64,000 bases of DNA from contig NC_060955.1 of NCBI RefSeq assembly GCF_910589235.1, forward strand, positions 24,453,514 through 24,517,513. The letters are read 5' to 3'. The notes under the pieces are model-generated. The model made no database searches, was not told where the DNA came from, and was given only the letters and a program-made list of their open reading frames with translations. The stretch comes from Vespa crabro. Taxonomy: Eukaryota; Arthropoda; Insecta; Hymenoptera; Vespidae. The position numbers and the translations under genes were made by a program. Position 1 is the first letter of the stretch, and each line of letters opens with the position of its first letter. This document shows, piece by piece, positions 26,773 through 40,150 of this stretch.

Positions 26773-27328
26773 CATAATAATAATATTAATAATAATAATA
26801 ATATTGTTATTATTATAAGAGGTATATATTTTTAAGTAACATGTATTCTCTTACAGTCGACAGCACATCAGAATTTGGATTACATGGTTATGACAATGAA
26901 GTAATAGAAATGCATCCAATATTCTTTGCAAAAGGACCTGCATTTGTTCCTGGTTGCAAGTTGGAGCCATTTAAGAATACTGATCTGTTTCCTTTATTTT
27001 GTAAAATACTCGACATAAAGTGTCCAAAAACAAATGGTTCTTTGACAAATATAAGCAGATGCCTTAAATTACAATCTGATAATATTTCGATACTAACTTA
27101 TCAAATTATATGTAAGTACATACTTTCTGTTTTATAATAGGTATATGCGCGACGACGAAAATCTTTATTATTTACAAATAATTAATTCATTTATGATTAA
27201 TTATGTATATTTCAGTTGTAGGTATTACACTTGTTATAACACTTATAGGAATTGCTGGAGCTATACTGATGTTTGTAATACGGAAGAGAAGAGTAGAAAG
27301 ATCTAACTATAGATACAGAGCTATATAG
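25260..27328 (+). CDS. Ectonucleotide pyrophosphatase/phosphodiesterase, ENPP4/5-like (463 aa, complete)
   Basis: Type I membrane ectoenzyme of the alkaline-phosphatase superfamily, hydrolysing extracellular nucleotide or dinucleotide phosphodiester bonds. Exons 25260-25366, 25539-25881, 25991-26354, 26431-26640, 26857-27111 and 27216-27328 total 1,392 nt. A hydrophobic signal peptide occupies residues 1-18. Zinc ligands and nucleophile are visible: Asp33 in VSYDAF, Thr69 in TKTFPNHH, EEPDYHGH, LSDHGM and the histidine of GLHGYDNE. A C-terminal membrane helix (FVGITLVITLIGIAGAILMF) is followed by a short basic tail. The small size, without somatomedin or nuclease-like domains, fits the ENPP4/5 group. 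Of the two adjacent ATGs the first was taken. A CA run lies in intron 1 and an AAT array in intron 4. AATAAA at 27523-27528 is the likely 3' signal. Confidence 0.94.
25414..25495. repeat. CA dinucleotide run, about 41 units
   Basis: Uninterrupted CA repeat in ENPP intron 1. Confidence 0.95.
26725..26805. repeat. AAT trinucleotide array
   Basis: AAT repeats with occasional substitutions in ENPP intron 4. Confidence 0.9.
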
Positions 27329-28689
27329 AATATGATCGGCTTTCGGTTCGGTTATATAAGTATGTGAAAATTGGATGATTAAATATATTTCCATAGTACA
27401 ATTAAATATTGATATCTTTTGATAAACGCATTTCTGTTTCGCAGGAAATTTTATTATAGCGTTGACGGATAAATTTGTAAAAAATGTGATTTAATTAAAC
27501 TTGTTTCTTTAATTTGTTCTCAAATAAACAATACACACCCCCACAGGGAGAGAGGGAAAGAAATTTTATCAACACGTTTTAACTAAAATTAAGTTTAATT
27601 GTTTGACATTCTTAGAAAATTAAATATGCAACCAAGATTTTGGAATAAAACAAGTAACTTAAGAAAAAATATATCGTGGGTACACGAATACGGTACTGAA
27701 TTATAATATTTTACTAAATATTTGTACATTTATTAGTTAATAAATGAAAGGATAAATGTATAAAAAGTGCAGAAAGATACATTTATTAAACATTTATAAA
27801 CGCTTATTAATAATCGTCATTGATAATCGTTATTAATAACGAAACAACGTAATAAAATAATTTAATGAATGTTTCAATCTTGCGTCGATCAATATTGTAG
27901 CGTTTTTTTTTTAATAATACGGTTCAATATGAAGAAAGGAAAAGTTGAAAACATATCTGTATTTGTTATTACTTGTTTCTAAAGCGCTATTATAGAATAT
28001 TTTTAATTCAAAGAATGTAACATCAGGATGCGTTACAATCAATTTGCGAACGATCATATAACAGCTACCATTTAATGCATTTATAAAAAAGGTTGCCCTT
28101 CGAAGGGTATCATAATTTAACAGCAGCTCTGAATATTTTATCTTCTGACGAACAAAATGCAAGTCGAAAAACAAGAGTAAACAAATCTTTAGATTATTTT
28201 AAATGATAAAGGAATTCCTTAAAACGCACAAGATGTAGGAATTATGTGCGGTGGAAGAAGAAATACAAAGAGTAAATGCAAATATTTTATTACGAAATAT
28301 TGGAAAAACATAAAATAATTTTAACTTAATATTAAATTCATTTCAATTAATGATCACAGAGTTGTTGGCTACACGTAATATCGATAAAAAGGAACGATAG
28401 ATTGACTTTGACGAATATCGAAACAGTTTTCTTTTGCCTCCCGAAGGGTAAACATCTCTTTCCATATAGTTAAACTTAAATAAATCATTATTTCGATAAA
28501 TTTAGAATTATTTAAAACAATTGAAACATACGCGTGTAGAATTCAAACTGATAGCAAATTCATTTAAATATTACGTAGTTCCAAACAAAAATATTTAAAA
28601 AAAATGTAAATGAATATTTAAATAGAGTTAAATTTTCAATATAATATTATATTATACTCTTGCGACACGTTGGACTTGAAATATTTTCC
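27329..28689. other. Gene-poor transition region
   Basis: ENPP 3' UTR with AATAAA at 27523-27528, then AT-rich spacer leading into the repeats. A minus-strand frame at 27911-28174 (87 codons) has mixed composition but no recognisable family or splice support; I do not call it. Confidence 0.5.
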
Positions 28690-29229
28690 TTTCAGCATGT
28701 GTTGATCGTTTAATACCAACAAGAAGAAGGACCATTGGAATGACAATGCGAGTTTCTACGTTAGTCTACTTTCGTACCCCGAGGAGTAAATATCGAAGTA
28801 CCCTCTCTCACTCCGTACCGCTACATTTAATCATCTTACAGATATGACAGTTTTCTAATTGTTTAAACAATGCACAAATACACTCGGGGTACGATGAGAT
28901 AATAATTAAACAATATTATATTACTTAAAAGGTTACATAAGTTCTTTAAATGCGTTAGACAAAATAATTTCCCTTCAAATTTCGTAGATCGATAATGTCA
29001 GCAAGATGGACCATTGGAAGGACAATGCGAGTTACTACGTCGGTCACTTTTAGGAATAAACGTCGAAATGCACCGTCTCCATACGACTACATTTAAACAT
29101 CTCATAGATACGACAAATATCTAATTATATAAACAGTGTACAAAGTACGCGAAATGCGATAATGCAACATTTAAGCAATAATATATTCGATTGAAGATCG
29201 TATAGATATTAAGAAACGTCCATTATTGA
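28690..29229. repeat. Two diverged ~279-bp repeats (family flanking the array, left copy)
   Basis: ACCATTGGAA(T/G)GACAATGCGAG recurs at 28731 and 29010, with downstream similarity through the ACATTTAA-CATCT(C/T)A block. The reverse complement of 48560-49330 contains the same string as ACCATTCGAAGGACGATACG, so the family recurs inverted on the far side of the satellite block. Confidence 0.7.
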
Positions 29230-32200
29230 AACCGATATGGAATGAAGTAATATTTAAACAATAATACTTTAGTTTAATTATTAAAAAGACGAAAACGAAT
29301 GAGAAAATTATAATAATTTTAATATAAAATTCCACTAATTTAATAAATAATAATTTTAGTCACCTAGTAGTTGGCGTAATGAAAACTTAAACACATTTTT
29401 TCTAGACTCAGAATAATTTTTATATAAACTTCTGTTACTTTAGAACTATAATATCGGAGTAGTTGCCTCGTGTAACATAAACATAAACGCCTTTTCCTTC
29501 ACTTTGACAGTTCGCGACTTACTTTTCTCTTGAACTCCGACGTGTGCACTTCGTGATTTTCTTTTCTAAACCCTAAAGATTATAAATTAATATTTTCGGT
29601 AATTTTAAAATTTTCTATACGATTATTATAGCACGCGGGATAGAATCAAGTAATATTTAAACAATAGTTCATTTATCTAAACATTAAAAGTCTGAAACGC
29701 GCGCGGGACTTAAAATAATTTTAATATGAACTTCTAGTACATAAAAATTTTAATTTCGGAGCGGTTTTCTCTGGTAATATAAACATAAACGCACTTTTTC
29801 ACGACTTTGACAGCTCGCGATTTAGTTTGCTCTTGCACTCCGACGTGTGCACTTCGTGACTCTCTTTTCTAAACGCTAAAACTTATAAATTAATACTTTC
29901 GGTAATTTTATAATTATCTAAATGATTTTTATAGCACGCGGGATAGAATAGAGTAATATTTAAACAATAGTTCATTTATTTAAACAATAAAAAGTCTGAA
30001 TCGCCCGCGGAACTTAAAATAATTCTAATATAAACTTCTAGTACTTAAAAATTTTAATTTCGGAGCGGTTTTCTCTTGTGACATAAACATAAACGCACTT
30101 CTACACGACTTTGACAGCTCGCGATTTAGTTTGCTCTTGCACTCCGACGTGTGCACTTCGTGACTCTCTTTTCTAAACGCTAAAACTTATAAATTAATAT
30201 TTTCGGTAATTTTAAAATTATATAAACGATTTTTATAGCACGTGGGATAGAATAGAGTAATATTTAAACAATAGTTCATTTATTTAAACAATAAAAAGTC
30301 TGAATCGCGCTCGGGACTTAAAATAATTTTAATATAAACTTCTAGTAGTTAAAAATTTTAATTTCGGAGCGGTTTTCTCTGGTAATATAAACATAAACGC
30401 ACTTTTTCATGACTTTGACAGTTCGCGATTTAGTTTGCTCTTGCACTCCGACGTTTGCACTTCGTTATTCTCTTTTCTAAACGCTAAAACTTATAAATTA
30501 ATATTTTCGGTAATTTTATAATTATCTAAACGATTTTTATAGCACGCGGGATAGAATAGAGTATTATTTAAACACTGGTTCATTTATTTAAACAATAAAA
30601 AGTCTGAATCGCCCGCGGGACTTAAAATAATTCTAATATAAACTTCTAGTACTTAAAAATTTTTATTTCGGAGCGGTTTTCTTTTGTGACATAAACATAA
30701 ACGCACTTCTACACGATTTTGACAGCTCGCTACTTAGTTTGCTCTTGCACTCCGACGTGTGCACTTCGTGATTCTCTTTTCTAAACGCTAAAACTTATAA
30801 ATTAATATTTTCGGTAATTTTATAATTATATAAACGATTTTTATAGCACGCGGGATAGAATAGAGTATTATTTAAACACTGGTTCATTTATTTAAACAAT
30901 AAAAAGTCTGAATCGCCCGCGGGACTTAAAATAATTCTAATATAAACTTCTAGTACTTAAAAATTTTAATTTCGGAGCGGTTTTCTCTTGTGACATAAAC
31001 ATAAACCCACTTCTACACGACTTTGACAGCTCGCTACTTAGTTTGCTCTTGCACTCCGACGTGTGCACTTCGTGATTCCCTTTTCTAAACGCTGAAGATT
31101 AAATATTAATAATTTCGAAAATTTTATAATTATCTATACGATTTTTATAGCACGTGGGATAGAATAGAGTAATATTTAAACAACAGTACATTTATTTAAA
31201 CATTGGAAAGTCTGAATCGCGCGCAGGACTTAAAATAGTTTTAATATAAACATCTAGTACTTAGAAATTTTAATTTCGGAGCGGTTTTCTCTGGTAATAT
31301 AAACATAAACGCACTTTTTCATGACTTTGACAGTTCGCGATTTAGTTTGCTCTTGCACTCCGACGTGTGCACTTCGTGACTCTCTTTTCTAAACGCTAAA
31401 ACTTATAAATTAATATTTTCGGTAATTTTATAATTATCTACACGGTTTTTATAGCTCGCGGGATAGAATAGAGTATTATTTAAACACTGGTTCATTTATT
31501 TAAACAATAAAAAGTCTGAATCGCCCGCGGAACTTAAAATAATTCTAATATAAACTTCTAGTACTTAAAAATTTTAATTTCGGAGCGGTTTTCTCTTGTG
31601 ACATGAACATAAACGCACTTCTACACGACTTTGACAGCTCGCGACTTAGTTTGCTCTTGCACTCCGACGTGTGCACATCGTGATTCTCTTTTCTAAACGC
31701 TAAAACTTATAAATTAATATTTTTGGTAATTTTATAATTATATAAACGATTTTTATAGCAAGCGGGATAGAATAGAGTAATATTTAAACAATAGTTCATT
31801 TATTTAAACAATAAAAAGTCTGAATCGTGCGCGGGACTTAAAATAATTTTAATATAAACTTCTAGTAGTTAAAAATTTTAATTTCGGAGCGGTTTTCTCT
31901 GGTAATATAAACATAAACGCACTTTTTCATGACTTTGACAGTTCGCGATTTAGTTTGCTCTTGCACTCCGACGTGTGCACTTCGTGACTCTCTTTTCTAA
32001 ACGCTAAAACTTATAAATTAATATTTTCGGTAATTTTATAATTATCTACACGGTTTTTATAGCTCGCGGGATAGAATAGAGTATTATTTAAACACTGGTT
32101 CATTTATTTAAACAATAAAAAGTCTGAATCGCCCGCGGAACTTAAAATAATTCTAATATAAACTTCTAGTACTTAAAAATTTTTATTTCGGAGCGGTTTT

Positions 32201-35200
32201 CTTTTGTGACATAAACATAAACGCACTTCTACACGATTTTGACAGCTCGCTACTTAGTTTGCTCTTGCACTCCGACGTGTGCACTTCGTGATTCTCTTTT
32301 CTAAACGCTAAAACTTATAAATTAATATTTTCGGTAATTTTATAATTATATAAACGATTTTTATAGCACGCGGGATAGAATAGAGTATTATTTAAACACT
32401 GGTTCATTTATTTAAACAATAAAAACTCTGAATCGCGCGCAGGACTTAAAATAGTTTTAATATAAACATCTAGTACTTAGAAATTTTAATTTCGGAGCGG
32501 TTTTCTCTGGTAATATAAACATAAACGCACTTTTTCATGACTTTGACAGTTCGCGATTTAGTTTGCTCTTGCACTCCGACGTGTGCACTTCGTGACTCTC
32601 TTTTCTAAACGCTAAAACTTATAAATTAATATTTTCGGTAATTTTATAATTATCTACACGGTTTTTATAGCTCGCGGGATAGAATAGAGTATTATTTAAA
32701 CACTGGTTCATTTATTTAAACAATAAAAAGTCTGAATCGCGCTCGGGACTTAAAATAATTCTAATATAAACTTCTAGTACTTAAAAATTTTAATTTCGGA
32801 GCGGTTTTCTCTTGTGACATAAACATAAACGCACTTCTACACGACTTTGACAGCTCGCGACTTAGTTTGCTCTTGCACTCCGACGTGTGCACATCGTGAT
32901 TCTCTTTTCTAAACGCTGAAACTTATAAATTAATATTTTCGGTAATTTTATAATTATCTATACGATTTTTATAGCACGCGGGATAAAATAGAGTAATATT
33001 TAAACAATAGTTCATTTATTTAAACAATAAAAACTCTGAATCGCGCGCTGGGCTTAAAATAATTCTAATATAAACTTCTAGTACTTAAAAATTTTAATTT
33101 CGGAGCGGTTTTCTCTTGTGACATAAACATAAACGCACTTCTACACGACTTTGACAGCTCGCTACTTAGTTTGCTCTTGCACTCCGACGTGTGCACTTCG
33201 TGACTCTCTTTTCTAAACGCTAAAACTTATAAATTAATATTTTCGGTAATTTTATAATTATCTAAACGATTTTTATAGCACGCGGGATTGAATAGAGTAA
33301 TATTTAAACAACAGTACATTTATTTAAACATTGGAAAGTCTGAATCGCGCGCAGGACTTAAAATAGTTTTAATATAAACATCTAGTACTTAGAAATTTTA
33401 ATTTCGGAGCGGTTTTCTCTGGTAATATAAACATAAACGCACTTTTTCATGACTTTGACAGTTCGCGATTTAGTTTGCTCTTGCACTCCGACGTGTGCAC
33501 TTCGTGACTCTCTTTTCTAAACGCTAAAACTTATAAATTAATATTTTCGGTAATTTTATAATTATCTACACGGTTTTTATAGCTCGCGGGATAGAATAGA
33601 GTATTATTTAAACACTGGTTCATTTATTTAAACAATAAAAAGTCTGAATCGCCCGCGGAACTTAAAATAATTCTAATATAAACTTCTAGTACTTAAAAAT
33701 TTTAATTTCGGAGCGGTTTTCTCTTGTGACATGAACATAAACGCACTTCTACACGACTTTGACAGCTCGCGACTTAGTTTGCTCTTGCACTCCGACGTGT
33801 GCACATCGTGATTCTCTTTTCTAAACGCTGAAACTTATAAATTAATATTTTCGGTAATTTTATAATTATATAAACGATTTTTATAGCACGCGGGATAGAA
33901 TAGAGTAGTATTTAAAGAATAGTTCATTTATTTAAACAATAAAAAGTCTGAATCGCGCGCGGGACTTAAAATAATTCTAATATAAACTTCTAGTACTTAA
34001 AAATTTTAATTTCGGAGCGGTTTTCTCTTGTGACATGAACATAAACGCACTTCTACACGTCTTTGACAGCTCGCGACTTAGTTTGCTCTTGCACTCCGAC
34101 GTGTGCACATCGTGATTCTCTTTTCTAAATGCTGAAACTTATAAATTAATATTTTCGGTAATTTTATAATTATCTATACGATTTTTATAGCACGCGGGAT
34201 AGAATAGAGTAATATTTAAACACTGGTTCATTTATTTAAACAATAAAAAGTCTGAACCGCGCGCGGGACTTAAAATAATTTTAATATAAACTTCTAGTAG
34301 TTAAAAATTTTAATTTCGGAGCGGTTTTCTCTGGTAATATAAACATAAACGCACTTTTTCATGACTTTGACAGTTCGCGATTTAGTTTGCTCTTGCACTC
34401 CGACGTGTGCACTTCGTGACTCTCTTTTCTAAACGCTAAAACTTATAAATTAATATTTTCGGTAATTTTATAATTATCTACACGGTTTTTATAGCTCGCG
34501 GGATAGAATAGAGTATTATTTAAACACTGGTTCATTTATTTAAACAATAAAAAGTCTGAATCGCCCGCGGAACTTAAAATAATTCTAATATAAACTTCTA
34601 GTACTTAAAAATTTTTATTTCGGAGCGGTTTTCTTTTGTGACATAAACATAAACGCACTTCTACACGATTTTGACAGCTCGCTACTTAGTTTGCTCTTGC
34701 ACTCCGACGTGTGCACTTCGTGATTCTCTTTTCTAAACGCTAAAACTTATAAATTAATATTTTCGGTAATTTTATAATTATATAAACGATTTTTATAGCA
34801 CGCGGGATAGAATAGAGTATTATTTAAACACTGGTTCATTTATTTAAACAATAAAAACTCTGAATCGCGCGCTGGGCTTAAAATAATTCTAATATAAACT
34901 TCTAGTACTTAAAAATTTTAATTTCGGAGCGGTTTTCTCTTGTGACATAAACATAAACGCACTTCTACACGACTTTGACAGCTCGCTACTTAGTTTGCTC
35001 TTGCACTCCGACGTGTGCACTTCGTGACTCTCTTTTCTAAACGCTAAAACTTATAAATTAATATTTTCGGTAATTTTATAATTATCTACACGGTTTTTAT
35101 AGCTCGCGGGATAGAATAGAGTATTATTTAAACACTGGTTCATTTATTTAAACAATAAAAAGTCTGAATCGCCCGCGGAACTTAAAATAATTCTAATATA

Positions 35201-38200
35201 AACTTCTAGTACTTAAAAATTTTAATTTCGGAGCGGTTTTCTCTTGTGACATGAACATAAACGCACTTCTACACGACTTTGACAGCTCGCGACTTAGTTT
35301 GCTCTTGCACTCCGACGTGTGCACATCGTGATTCTCTTTTCTAAACGCTGAAACTTATAAATTAATATTTTCGGTAATTTTATAATTATATAAACGATTT
35401 TTATAGCACGCGGGATAGAATAGAGTAGTATTTAAAGAATAGTTCATTTATTTAAACAATAAAAAGTCTGAATCGCGCGCGGGACTTAAAATAATTCTAA
35501 TATAAACTTCTAGTACTTAAAAATTTTAATTTCGGAGCGGTTTTCTCTTGTGACATAAACATAAACGCACTTCTACACGACTTTGACAGCTCGCTACTTA
35601 GTTTGCTCTTGCACTCCGACGTGTGCACTTCGTGATTCCCTTTTCTAAACGCTGAAGATTAAATATTAATAATTTCGAAAATTTTATAATTATCTATACG
35701 ATTTTTATAGCACGTGGGATAGAATAGAGTAATATTTAAACAACAGTACATTTATTTAAACATTGGAAAGTCTGAATCGCGCGCAGGACTTAAAATAGTT
35801 TTAATATAAACATCTAGTACTTAGAAATTTTAATTTCGGAGCGGTTTTCTCTGGTAATATAAACATAAACGCACTTTTTCATGACTTTGACAGTTCGCGA
35901 TTTAGTTTGCTCTTGCACTCCGACGTGTGCACTTCGTGACTCTCTTTTCTAAACGCTAAAACTTATAAATTAATATTTTCGGTAATTTTATAATTATCTA
36001 CACGGTTTTTATAGCTCGCGGGATAGAATAGAGTATTATTTAAACACTGGTTCATTTATTTAAACAATAAAAAGTCTGAATCGCGCTCGGGACTTAAAAT
36101 AATTCTAATATAAACTTCTAGTACTTAAAAATTTTAATTTCGGAGCGGTTTTCTCTTGTGACATAAACATAAACGCACTTCTACACGACTTTGACAGCTC
36201 GCGACTTAGTTTGCTCTTGCACTCCGACGTGTGCACATCGTGATTCTCTTTTCTAAACGCTGAAACTTATAAATTAATATTTTCGGTAATTTTATAATTA
36301 TCTATACGATTTTTATAGCACGCGGGATAAAATAGAGTAATATTTAAACAATAGTTCATTTATTTAAACAATAAAAACTCTGAATCGCGCGCTGGGCTTA
36401 AAATAATTCTAATATAAACTTCTAGTACTTAAAAATTTTAATTTCGGAGCGGTTTTCTCTTGTGACATAAACATAAACGCACTTCTACACGACTTTGACA
36501 GCTCGCTACTTAGTTTGCTCTTGCACTCCGACGTGTGCACTTCGTGACTCTCTTTTCTAAACGCTAAAACTTATAAATTAATATTTTCGGTAATTTTATA
36601 ATTATCTAAACGATTTTTATAGCACGCGGGATTGAATAGAGTAATATTTAAACAACAGTACATTTATTTAAACATTGGAAAGTCTGAATCGCGCGCAGGA
36701 CTTAAAATAGTTTTAATATAAACATCTAGTACTTAGAAATTTTAATTTCGGAGCGGTTTTCTCTGGTAATATAAACATAAACGCACTTTTTCATGACTTT
36801 GACAGTTCGCGATTTAGTTTGCTCTTGCACTCCGACGTGTGCACTTCGTGACTCTCTTTTCTAAACGCTAAAACTTATAAATTAATATTTTCGGTAATTT
36901 TATAATTATCTACACGGTTTTTATAGCTCGCGGGATAGAATAGAGTATTATTTAAACACTGGTTCATTTATTTAAACAATAAAAAGTCTGAATCGCCCGC
37001 GGAACTTAAAATAATTCTAATATAAACTTCTAGTACTTAAAAATTTTAATTTCGGAGCGGTTTTCTCTTGTGACATGAACATAAACGCACTTCTACACGA
37101 CTTTGACAGCTCGCGACTTAGTTTGCTCTTGCACTCCGACGTGTGCACATCGTGATTCTCTTTTCTAAACGCTGAAACTTATAAATTAATATTTTCGGTA
37201 ATTTTATAATTATATAAACGATTTTTATAGCACGCGGGATAGAATAGAGTAGTATTTAAAGAATAGTTCATTTATTTAAACAATAAAAAGTCTGAATCGC
37301 GCGCGGGACTTAAAATAATTCTAATATAAACTTCTAGTACTTAAAAATTTTAATTTCGGAGCGGTTTTCTCTTGTGACATAAACATAAACGCACTTCTAC
37401 ACGACTTTGACAGCTCGCTACTTAGTTTGCTCTTGCACTCCGACGTGTGCACTTCGTGATTCCCTTTTCTAAACGCTGAAGATTAAATATTAATAATTTC
37501 GAAAATTTTATAATTATCTATACGATTTTTATAGCACGTGGGATAGAATAGAGTAATATTTAAACAACAGTACATTTATTTAAACATTGGAAAGTCTGAA
37601 TCGCGCGCAGGACTTAAAATAGTTTTAATATAAACATCTAGTACTTAGAAATTTTAATTTCGGAGCGGTTTTCTCTGGTAATATAAACATAAACGCACTT
37701 TTTCATGACTTTGACAGTTCGCGATTTAGTTTGCTCTTGCACTCCGACGTGTGCACTTCGTGACTCTCTTTTCTAAACGCTAAAACTTATAAATTAATAT
37801 TTTCGGTAATTTTATAATTATCTACACGGTTTTTATAGCTCGCGGGATAGAATAGAGTATTATTTAAACACTGGTTCATTTATTTAAACAATAAAAAGTC
37901 TGAATCGCCCGCGGAACTTAAAATAATTCTAATATAAACTTCTAGTACTTAAAAATTTTAATTTCGGAGCGGTTTTCTCTTGTGACATGAACATAAACGC
38001 ACTTCTACACGACTTTGACAGCTCGCGACTTAGTTTGCTCTTGCACTCCGACGTGTGCACATCGTGATTCTCTTTTCTAAACGCTGAAACTTATAAATTA
38101 ATATTTTCGGTAATTTTATAATTATCTATACGATTTTTATAGCACGCGGGATAGAATAGAGTTATATTTAAACAATAGTTCATTTATTTAAACAATAAAA

Positions 38201-40150
38201 ACTCTGAATCGCGCGCTGGTCTTAAAATAATTCTAATATAAACTTCTAGTACTTAAAAATTTTAATTTCGGAGCGGTTTTCTCTTGTGACATAAACATAA
38301 ACGCACTTCTACACGACTTTGACAGCTCGCGACTTAGTTTGCTCTTGCACTCCGACGTGTGCACATCGTGATTCTCTTTTCTAAACGCTGAAACTTATAA
38401 ATTAATATTTCCGGTAATTTTATAATTATCTATACGATTTTTATAGCACGCGGGATAGAATAGAGTAATATTTAAACAATAGTTCATTTATTTAAACAAT
38501 AAAAAGTCTGAATCGCGCGCGGGACTTAAAATAATTTTAATATAAACTTCTAGTAGTTAAAAATTTTAATTTCGGAGCGGTTTTCTCTTGTGACATAAAC
38601 ATAAACGCACTTCTTCACGACTTTGATAGTTCGCGATTTAGTTTGCTCTTGCACTCCGACGTGTGCACTTCGTGACTCTCTTTTCTAAACGCTAAAACTT
38701 ATAAATTAATATTTTCGGTAATTTTATAATTATCTACACGGTTTTTATAGCTCGCGGGATAGAATAGAGTATTATTTAAACACTGGTTCATTTATTTAAA
38801 CAATAAAAAGTCTGAATCGCCCGCGGAACTTAAAATAATTCTAATATAAACTTCTAGTACTTAAAAATTTTAATTTCGGAGCGGTTTTCTCTTGTGACAT
38901 GAACATAAACGCACTTCTACACGTCTTTGACAGCTCGCGACTTAGTTTGCTCTTGCACTCCGACGTGTGCACATCGTGATTCTCTTTTCTAAACGCTGAA
39001 ACTTATAAATTAATATTTTCGGTAATTTTATAATTATCTATACGATTTTTATAGCACGCGGGATAGAATAGAGTAATATTTAAACACTGGTTCATTTATT
39101 TAAACAATAAAAAGTCTGAACCGCGCGCGGGACTTAAAATAATTTTAATATAAACTTCTAGTAGTTAAAAATTTTAATTTCGGAGCGGTTTTCTCTGGTA
39201 ATATAAACATAAACGCACTTTTTCATGACTTTGACAGTTCGCGATTTAGTTTGCTCTTGCACTCCGACGTGTGCACTTCGTGACTCTCTTTTCTAAACGC
39301 TAAAACTTATAAATTAATATTTTCGGTAATTTTATAATTATCTACACGGTTTTTATAGCTCGCGGGATAGAATAGAGTATTATTTAAACACTGGTTCATT
39401 TATTTAAACAATAAAAAGTCTGAATCGCCCGCGGAACTTAAAATAATTCTAATATAAACTTCTAGTACTTAAAAATTTTAATTTCGGAGCGGTTTTCTCT
39501 TGTGACATGAACATAAACGCACTTCTACACGACTTTGACAGCTCGCGACTTAGTTTGCTCTTGCACTCCGACGTGTGCACATCGTGATTCTCTTTTCTAA
39601 ACGCTGAAACTTATAAATTAATATTTTCGGTAATTTTATAATTATCTATACGATTTTTATAGCACGCGGGATAGAATAGAGTAATATTTAAACAATAGTT
39701 CATTTATTTAAACAATAAAAACTCTGAATCGCGCGCTGGTCTTAAAATAATTCTAATATAAACTTCTAGTACTTAAAAATTTTAATTTCGGAGCGGTTTT
39801 CTCTTGTGACATAAACATAAACGCACTTCTACACGACTTTGACAGCTCGCTACTTAGTTTGCTCTTGCACTCCGACGTGTGCACTTCGTGACTCTCTTTT
39901 CTAAACGCTAAAACTTATAAATTAATATTTTCGGTAATTTTATAATTATCTAAACGATTTTTATAGCACGCGGGATTGAATAGAGTAATATTTAAACAAT
40001 AGTTCATTTATTTAAACAATGAAAAGTCTGAATCGCGCGCGGGACTTAAAATAATTTTAATATTAACTTCTAGTAGTTAAAAATTTTATTTTCGAGTAGT
40101 TTCCTAATATTTAAACAATAGTACATTTATTTAAACATTGAAAATTCGCA
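29230..40150. repeat. ~304-bp satellite array, about 36 monomers with higher-order structure
   Basis: The block ACTTTGACAG recurs at 29501, 29804, 30108, 30412 and onward at 303-305 bp spacing to about 40.1 kb. Each monomer holds the conserved strings GCTCTTGCACTCCGACGTG, TTTCGGAGCGGTTTTCT and ATAGAATAGAGTA. The outermost copies at both edges are degenerate; inner ones differ by a few per cent. Diagnostic variants repeat as sets: the variant with AAGATTAAATATTAATAATT occurs at about 31.09, 35.65 and 37.47 kb (15 and 6 monomers apart), and a long identical stretch at 32.7 kb returns at 36.05 kb (11 monomers). No open frame runs through it. Confidence 0.95.

Noticed and set aside
27911..28174. 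87-codon minus-strand frame after the ENPP gene
   Set aside because: Mixed composition looked protein-like, but there is no recognisable domain, no splice context and no ATG in a good setting; frames of this length are common in this AT-rich window.
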